Assembly (NCBI GenBank): GCA_007125735.1
Contig: SLCP01000167.1
Location: forward strand, 1 to 5,526
Origin: Coriobacteriia bacterium
GTDB lineage: Bacteria; Actinomycetota; Coriobacteriia; Anaerosomatales; SLCP01
DNA: 5,526 nt
Reading direction: 5' to 3'
Both the position numbers and the translations under genes were made by a program. Position 1 is the stretch's first letter. Every line of letters begins with the position of its first letter. Below are positions 1 through 4,344 of this stretch, in pieces. The notes beneath the pieces are model-generated. The model was not told the origin of the DNA, did no database searches, and saw only the letters and a program-made list of their open reading frames with translations.

Positions 1-101
1 CCGCACCACGGGGCCCAGAAATCGAGCACGACCGGCTTGGACGCGTTGGCGACATCGGCCTCGAAGCCGGCATCCGTGACTTGGATCAGTGAGTCTCCCA
101 T
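1..101 (-). CDS. trxA: Thioredoxin, N-terminal part (cut by the left edge)
   Basis: Small cytoplasmic disulfide reductase that passes electrons from thioredoxin reductase to target proteins. Only the first 33 codons and two bases are present. They show the usual N-terminal start of the fold (IQVTDAGFEADV), the central strand KPVVLDFWAPWC, and the first active-site cysteine, C33. The rest of the WCGPC motif lies past the edge; the family is normally about 105-110 residues. The ATG at 101-99 is chosen because AAAGGAG lies 9 bases upstream. The gene follows trxB by 31 bases on the same strand, so the two are almost certainly co-transcribed and form an enzyme/substrate pair. Identity is seen directly; completeness and the second cysteine cannot be judged here. 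Confidence 0.93.
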   Translation of the reverse strand, partial: MGDSLIQVTDAGFEADVANASKPVVLDFWAPWC

Positions 102-110
102 ACCCCTGTT

Positions 111-117
111 CTCCTTT
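111..117 (-). promoter_or_regulatory. Ribosome binding site of trxA
   Basis: AAAGGAG on the minus strand, 9 bases before the ATG of trxA. It is the strongest Shine-Dalgarno match in the cluster, so trxA can be translated independently even though it sits just behind trxB. Confidence 0.75.
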
Positions 118-123
118 CGACGG

Positions 124-144
124 TGCTCTTCTCTACAGAGAGCA
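124..144 (-). repeat. Small inverted repeat across the trxB stop codon
   Basis: TGCTCT at 124-129 and AGAGCA at 139-144 are perfect 6-base inverted repeats around a 9-base loop that contains the trxB TAG. In the transcript this could fold into a short hairpin between trxB and trxA. No U-tract follows, so it is not an intrinsic terminator. It may be chance or a minor mRNA processing or stability element. Confidence 0.3.
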
Positions 145-1071
145 TACCTTTTCGTCGACGTAACGCAGAGCCTCGAACGCTGCCGAAGCGCCCTTGGCCG
201 CGGCGGTAATGACTTGCTTGAGGTCGGAATCGGTCACATCGCCTGCCGCAAACAAGCCCGGCCATGACGTGCGACCGTCATGGTCTATCTTGATGTACCC
301 GTAATCGTCCATGTCGATGAGGTCTTGTGCGAGCGCGTTCACCGGGTCGACTCCGACGAAGATGAAGACGCCGTCGACTTCGAGGTGTTCGTCGGGTTGC
401 CCGTTGGTCGAGGCGAGCCGGGCGCCGGTCACCTTCGAGCCGTCGCCATCGATGCCCGAGATCACGCGGCTCCAGTGGATGGTGATCCGCTCGTTCTCGA
501 AACAGCGTTCCTGGATGCACTTGGTGGCCCGCAGCTCGTCGCGACGGTGGATGAGGTGTACGCGCGTGGCGAACTTGGTGAGGAAGAGAGCCTCTTCGAC
601 GGCGGCGTCCCCGCCGCCCACGACTGCGACCGTCTTGTCCTTGTAGAGCGCTCCGTCGCACGTCGCGCACCACGAGACGCCGCGTCCGGTGTACTCAGCC
701 TCTCCAGGTACGCCGAGCTTCTTGGGCACGGCGCCGGTCGCGACGATGACCGACTTGGCGAGGTACTCGTCGCCGTCCTCAGTCGTCACCACGAAATCGA
801 GGTCGTGTCCCCTGATCGAGTCCACCGGCGTGAAGGAGAGGATCTCGGCTCCAAAGGCCTCCGCCTGTGCGAGCATGAGGTCGCCGAGCTGCTGTCCGGA
901 CAGCCCCTCCGGGAACCCGGGGTAGTTCTCGATCCAGTCGGTGGTGACGATCTGGCCGCCAGGGATGCCCTGCTCGAACACGACCGTGCTCGCTCGCGCG
1001 CGCGCTGCATAGAGGGCCGCGGTGAGCCCCGCTGGTCCGGCGCCGATGATGGCGATGTCGATCGATCGCAT
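133..1071 (-). CDS. trxB: Thioredoxin reductase (NADPH, FAD flavoprotein)
   Basis: Reduces thioredoxin with NADPH through FAD and a redox-active cysteine pair, in the cytoplasm. The 312-residue protein is full length for the low-molecular-weight TrxB family. Numbered from the ATG at 1071, it shows in order: the FAD-binding glycine motif GAGPAG (10-15), the catalytic CATC (135-138), the NADPH-binding GGGDAA (152-157), the NADPH phosphate-binding HRRDELRA (175-182), and the C-terminal FAD motif FAAGDV with G277-D278 followed by KQVITAAAKG. A GTG four codons upstream (1083-1081) is open in frame, but it lies inside the GGGAGGT ribosome binding site, so the ATG is preferred. The start lies one base after the stop of the PIN-TM-TPR gene, indicating translational coupling. 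trxA follows 31 bases downstream. Nothing is missing and assignment is secure. Confidence 0.97.
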   Translation of the reverse strand: MRSIDIAIIGAGPAGLTAALYAARARASTVVFEQGIPGGQIVTTDWIENYPGFPEGLSGQQLGDLMLAQAEAFGAEILSFTPVDSIRGHDLDFVVTTEDGDEYLAKSVIVATGAVPKKLGVPGEAEYTGRGVSWCATCDGALYKDKTVAVVGGGDAAVEEALFLTKFATRVHLIHRRDELRATKCIQERCFENERITIHWSRVISGIDGDGSKVTGARLASTNGQPDEHLEVDGVFIFVGVDPVNALAQDLIDMDDYGYIKIDHDGRTSWPGLFAAGDVTDSDLKQVITAAAKGASAAFEALRYVDEKVCSL

Positions 1072-1072
1072 G

Positions 1073-2191
1073 CTAGAAGGCACCTCCCTCGGGCAGCGGC
1101 TGCCCTTCCTCCTCGGCCTGCTGACGTACCTGTTCGAGTGCCGTGACGGCTTCGCGGTTGATCGCTTGCACGCGATCGTCTCCCGTCTGGGTCAACTCGA
1201 TGACACGGCTGAACTGGCTGGCAGCCAGCTGGAGGTCCTGCTGCCCTCGCCAGTAGAAGAGGCCGAGGTAGTAGTTCGCAAGCGCGTGATTGGGCTCCTG
1301 CTCGAGCACCCTGCGGGCCTCGCTGATAGCCCGGTCGGTCTGCCCGCCAAGGCGGAAGAGGGCAACGGCCATGTTCACGCGCACATCGGCAGCGTCGGGC
1401 CGGACCTCGAGATAGCGCTCGTAGTGGCGGATCGCCAGCGTCGCATAGCGCACGTCGCCACTGTTCATGAGGAAGTCGAAGTATATGTTGGCGAGCGACA
1501 GGCGCGAGTCGAGGTCGGCGTCGTTCTGCTCGAGCGCCACGAGGTAGTCGAGGATGCGCTGCTGCGCCTGGGGCAACTGGTCGCGGAACTCCGCCGGCAC
1601 CATGCCGGCGGTAGGGGTCCGGGCACCGGGGCCCCACAGGGTCACGAACACGATCGCCGCGAAGATCGCGAACGACGTGAACAGGATGCCGAGCGGTACG
1701 CGATAGCGCTGGAACGGCCGGATGATGAAGCGCTTCGTGAACCCTCCATCGGGGCCGTCGGAGTGGCGTTGCACCTCGAGGCCGAAGGTCTGCGCCTTGA
1801 GGAGCATGTTGAGATCGTTCGTCACGAGCTTGACGCCATCCGGGCACCCGGAGGCACAGACCTGGTGCGCCACGGCGAGGATGCGATCGTCAGCATTGCG
1901 CGTCGCGAGGCCGTCGGGGATCTCGGCGTCGGTGTCGAGGGGTACCACGCGGAGCGTGCCGCCGTCGGGAAGCTCGACTCCGTCGATGAGGCTGCCTTGC
2001 TCCGAGAGCTCGAACAGCATCCGGCTTACCTCTCGGCCCCGGAACCGCAGCTCCGGATCGACACGCGACGTCTTGAGCTTGTCGAGTTCGCCGAGCACGG
2101 TCTCGGGTATCACGACATCGGTCGACGGGAACGCGAGGAGCGCGTTCGGGTCGGCCAGCAAGACGTTCGTGTCGAGTATCACCGTCTTCAT
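1073..2191 (-). CDS. Membrane-tethered PIN-domain (PhoH-type) putative RNase with TPR domain
   Basis: A 372-residue protein with three parts. Residues 1-145 are a PIN domain like that at the N-terminus of YlaK/PhoH2 proteins: LDTNVLL, then VIPETVLGELDKLK, NADDRILAVA and LVTNDLNMLLKA. The expected metal-binding acids are present as D7, E35, D101 and D126, so Mg2+/Mn2+-dependent RNase activity is plausible. The PhoH ATPase domain that normally follows is absent. Instead there is a basic stretch (153-163), one transmembrane helix (about 165-186), and three TPR-like repeats (about 228-265, 266-301, 302-336). The positive-inside rule puts the PIN in the cytoplasm and the TPRs outside. The only cysteines are C112 and C116, inside the PIN domain. 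The ATG at 2191 has AAGG 7-8 bases upstream; the gene starts 19 bases after the envelope-protein stop and ends one base before trxB. Domain calls are firm; RNA target and cellular role are unknown. Confidence 0.85.
   Translation of the reverse strand: MKTVILDTNVLLADPNALLAFPSTDVVIPETVLGELDKLKTSRVDPELRFRGREVSRMLFELSEQGSLIDGVELPDGGTLRVVPLDTDAEIPDGLATRNADDRILAVAHQVCASGCPDGVKLVTNDLNMLLKAQTFGLEVQRHSDGPDGGFTKRFIIRPFQRYRVPLGILFTSFAIFAAIVFVTLWGPGARTPTAGMVPAEFRDQLPQAQQRILDYLVALEQNDADLDSRLSLANIYFDFLMNSGDVRYATLAIRHYERYLEVRPDAADVRVNMAVALFRLGGQTDRAISEARRVLEQEPNHALANYYLGLFYWRGQQDLQLAASQFSRVIELTQTGDDRVQAINREAVTALEQVRQQAEEEGQPLPEGGAF
1082..1088 (-). promoter_or_regulatory. Ribosome binding site that fixes the trxB start
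   Basis: GGGAGGT on the minus strand lies 10 bases before the ATG at 1071-1069, inside the last codons of the upstream gene. The alternative in-frame GTG (1083-1081) overlaps this site and has no spaced Shine-Dalgarno of its own, so the shorter start is the better call. Confidence 0.7.
1091..1105 (-). repeat. GC-rich hairpin just upstream of the trxB ribosome binding site
   Basis: GGGCAG (1091-1096) and CTGCCC (1100-1105) form a perfect 6-base stem with a 3-base loop. It lies in the 3' end of the PIN-TM-TPR coding sequence, two bases before the trxB Shine-Dalgarno. It could mark a processing point or tune trxB translation. It is also explained by codons for G-Q-P-L-P, so function is not established. 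Confidence 0.3.
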
Positions 2192-2210
2192 TGGAGCGCC
2201 TTCTACTCAA

Positions 2211-4217
2211 TCATCGTTCGGTCGCGGATTCGGGCGATGCGCTACGCCTGGCAGGCATCTTATCAGCATCCGCCGCTCGCATGCGCCGTCGGATGTAGTA
2301 GAGCAATCCGAGCAACACCGCGACGACCCCGCCGATCGTCACCAACCGGTCGAGGTAGGATGCGCGGACCGTAGCATGGGTGGACGTGAGCATGACCTCG
2401 CCAGCCCACAATTCCACCGAAAGACCACTCGAAAGGGCTGACTGCAGGTCGACCGAGACGGTGTGGAAGTTGTCTCCCGGCTGCAGCGTGAGGCGCTCGG
2501 AGCCGTCATTCGCCACTCGGACGCCGTCTCCATGCACCTTGAGGACCAACTCGAGGTCCTTGTCCGAGCCGTTAGCGATGTTGAGCGGCACTTCTCCGCG
2601 CTGCCCCGGCAGCGTGACGTCGTTCGCGACGATCTGCACGAGATCGAGGAAACTCTGCGCGTGCCGTGTCGCCGCGGACGCGAATCCCCGTCCGCGCTCC
2701 GCCATGCTCCATCTGCCGTCAGGCCCGGCCCACATCCGGCTTTGGGCGACGAGCGATGAGTCGGCTATCGCTCGAGCGTCCGGGTCGCTGGTTCCCGCGG
2801 CCTTCTTGAACGCATAGGCGTATCGCCGGGCCTCTGCGACCTCGTCCCAGTAGCCGGCCGGCGTGCGCTCGTCTGACTCGAGCGGGGCGGTCTGCACGTC
2901 GCCGAGAGGAGGCAGAGCGGCCCCATCCGACGCGAGGGTGCCGCTCGCCCAGGGGAGCGCGGTCAGGGCGCGCGCGAGGTCGAGCACCGCTTCGACATCG
3001 CAGTCGCGTCCAGGACCGATGTCGCACACCGCCGCGACGGGGGCCGTGGCCGTGTCCGACACCGCATAGCCGAACACGTGCTCGACGACGGCGGTCGTGT
3101 CTGCGGATGCGACCCGTTCCCCGAAGACGGGGTCGTGCACGAGCGCGGTGACGTTCGTTCCCTCCACGGCCCACGGTCCCGGCGTCGCGGTGCCTTCCTC
3201 GGTCATCAACGCTTCTGGACCGAGGAGTGCGAAGGTGATGCCGTAGTCGCCCATGACGTCGAGGGCGGCTGCATTGAGGCGATGGGATGAGAGCGCGGTC
3301 CCGGCGGACGGCGTGGATTCCACGGTCGCCAGGAAGGTCGAACTCGCTCGCGTGAGGTGGGCTCCGAGGTCGTGGAGCGAACGCGTCGCGGTGAGGCCGG
3401 TGATGTCAGGATCGGCGTATGGCACGTGCAGGAGCTCGAGTCGACCCGTTGCGAGAGCGTCCCGCAGCACGGCGAGCGTCTCGCGGTACTTCACGGGCAA
3501 TTCTTCCTCGGCCTGCACCTCGGTGATGCCTCCGGGCCCGGCTCGCTCGAAGCCGCTCCCGATGCGCCCCCACTCCTCGAGGAGCAGGGGGGTGATGACG
3601 GCAGACAATCTGAGGTCCGGCTCAGCGATGACGGCCCGGGCAAGCGTGTCCAGGGCTGCTCTCGACTCGTCGAGCTCCGCGGGGTCCGTGACGAACCGGC
3701 CCTGTGGGTCGAAGGATGGCACGTGACCGAAGCGGACTACGAGGACGACGGGAGTGATCGCCGGCTCGGGAGCGTGTACGAGCAGGGCTCCCTGGACGAT
3801 CTGTTCGCGCGGCTCGCCCACCTCGGTGCGCACGCGCACCTCGTACGGGTAGGCATCCGGCCGCAGCCCGAAGTCGCCGAGCTCTCGAGCGAACGAGACA
3901 CCCACCGTGCTCGTCTCCACCTCGTTGCGCACCTCGGTGCGCTGGAACAGCAGTTGTCCATTGGGCCGGCGCAGCTGGAACCGGATCTCGAGGTAGGGCG
4001 TGGGCTGGTCGACGCGCGTGGCGACGCCGATCTGAAACGAGCCGTCAGAGGGGACGGAGTACGGGCCCGCATCGACGGTGACGTGGACGGTCGTCTCGGA
4101 CGGTACGGCCTGCGCCGTGTGGGACGCCAAGGGTGCGGCGAGCGCGATCGCGGCGCACACGAGTAGCGCGATCGCCGTGCGGAAACGGTGAATATCGATG
4201 TAGGAATCGTGGTTCAC
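2211..4217 (-). CDS. Secreted, C-terminally anchored envelope protein, DUF6049-like with a GH57-like region
   Basis: A 668-residue surface protein of unknown function. Residues 1-37 look like a signal peptide (hydrophobic core about 15-31, cleavage after AQA). A beta-rich N-terminal domain follows (about 42-150). Residues 156-430 resemble a GH57/deacetylase barrel: VRFGHVPSF with an H-x-P (H165, P167), LSAVITPLLLEEW, LLHVPYADPD (263-271) and YGITFALLGPEAL (325-337). A second beta domain (about 533-623) precedes a transmembrane helix (626-642) and RRRMR. This layout, the PYADPD motif and the VPLNIANGS-type C-terminal domain match my recollection of the actinobacterial DUF6049 family (Rv3909/SCO3893), which sits near murJ and trxBA. 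GH57 catalytic acids are not apparent, so it may bind glycans rather than cut them. Start GTG 4217 is preferred (GGAG 5 bases upstream); GTG 4223 overlaps that site and would give 670 residues. The pair C398/C406 are the only ectodomain cysteines. Confidence 0.8.
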   Translation of the reverse strand: MNHDSYIDIHRFRTAIALLVCAAIALAAPLASHTAQAVPSETTVHVTVDAGPYSVPSDGSFQIGVATRVDQPTPYLEIRFQLRRPNGQLLFQRTEVRNEVETSTVGVSFARELGDFGLRPDAYPYEVRVRTEVGEPREQIVQGALLVHAPEPAITPVVLVVRFGHVPSFDPQGRFVTDPAELDESRAALDTLARAVIAEPDLRLSAVITPLLLEEWGRIGSGFERAGPGGITEVQAEEELPVKYRETLAVLRDALATGRLELLHVPYADPDITGLTATRSLHDLGAHLTRASSTFLATVESTPSAGTALSSHRLNAAALDVMGDYGITFALLGPEALMTEEGTATPGPWAVEGTNVTALVHDPVFGERVASADTTAVVEHVFGYAVSDTATAPVAAVCDIGPGRDCDVEAVLDLARALTALPWASGTLASDGAALPPLGDVQTAPLESDERTPAGYWDEVAEARRYAYAFKKAAGTSDPDARAIADSSLVAQSRMWAGPDGRWSMAERGRGFASAATRHAQSFLDLVQIVANDVTLPGQRGEVPLNIANGSDKDLELVLKVHGDGVRVANDGSERLTLQPGDNFHTVSVDLQSALSSGLSVELWAGEVMLTSTHATVRASYLDRLVTIGGVVAVLLGLLYYIRRRMRAADADKMPARRSASPESATER

Positions 4218-4222
4218 GAACA

Positions 4223-4226
4223 CTCC
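4223..4226 (-). promoter_or_regulatory. Ribosome binding site supporting the GTG start at 4217
   Basis: GGAG on the minus strand, 5 bases before the GTG at 4217-4215. The competing in-frame GTG at 4223-4221 takes its first base from this GGAG and has no spaced purine-rich site, so the shorter start is favoured. The difference is two residues and does not affect the signal peptide. Confidence 0.45.
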
Positions 4227-4306
4227 GGTCGCGGTCGTCTGGTCGTGTACTATGGACGGCCCCCAGTAGGTCTGACGTGTATCGGCGAAGAAGTTGGGGC
4301 AGAATG

Positions 4307-4315
4307 ATTATCGCA
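4307..4315 (-). promoter_or_regulatory. Extended -10 promoter for the leftward envelope-protein operon
   Basis: On the minus strand the sequence TGC-GATAAT carries the extended -10 TGn and matches 5 of 6 bases of TATAAT. Transcription would start near 4300, giving a leader of about 80 bases before the GTG at 4217. The -35 region at the right distance (GTTCCC) is poor, which is usual for extended -10 promoters. It stands in the only non-coding stretch of note, so it probably serves the whole leftward cluster. Confidence 0.45.
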
Positions 4316-4344
4316 CGGTGACGAGGGAAGGGAACCACGCCGAG

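Larger units (their letters stand above)
1..4300 (-). other. Probable four-gene operon: envelope protein, PIN-TM-TPR, trxB, trxA
   Basis: Four same-strand genes have gaps of 19, 1 and 31 bases, with no terminator-like hairpin plus T-run between them and a single good promoter candidate upstream near 4307-4315. Co-transcription is an inference from spacing. The left end is unknown because trxA is cut by the window edge; further genes may belong. Confidence 0.7.

Noticed and set aside
994..1003. Alternating GC run (cgcgcgcgcg) in trxB
   Set aside because: It encodes the AARARAS stretch of the first FAD-binding helix and needs no other explanation.
786..1847. Open frame of 353 codons on the minus strand in another frame of the PIN-TM-TPR and trxB genes
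   Set aside because: Arginine/alanine/proline-rich shadow product that overlaps two genes with conserved motifs.
1073..2191. VapBC-type toxin-antitoxin module suggested by the PIN domain
   Set aside because: The PIN subtype is PhoH-like, it is fused to a TM helix and TPRs, and no small DNA-binding antitoxin gene is adjacent.
1022..2374. Open frame of 450 codons on the plus strand across the PIN-TM-TPR gene
   Set aside because: Spans the 3' end of one gene, all of another and the start of a third on the opposite strand; no domain recognised, composition of a GC-rich shadow frame.
3357..4166. Open frames on the plus strand opposite the envelope protein gene (the longest 269 codons)
   Set aside because: No domain or signal recognised, and the opposite strand encodes a coherent protein with signal peptide, folded domains and C-terminal anchor.
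4248..4253. TACTAT as a -10 element for lon on the plus strand
   Set aside because: Matches only 4 of 6 bases, the TG before it is one base out of place for an extended -10, and no -35 is found 16-18 bases upstream. The lon promoter is left uncalled.
4252..4269. Five-codon mini-ORF ATG...TAG in the divergent region
   Set aside because: No ribosome binding site and no overlap with a gene start.
4259..4300. GCCCC / GGGGC inverted repeat in the divergent region as a leader hairpin or terminator
   Set aside because: The stem is five bases with a loop of over 30 bases and no T-run follows; expected by chance in GC-rich DNA.
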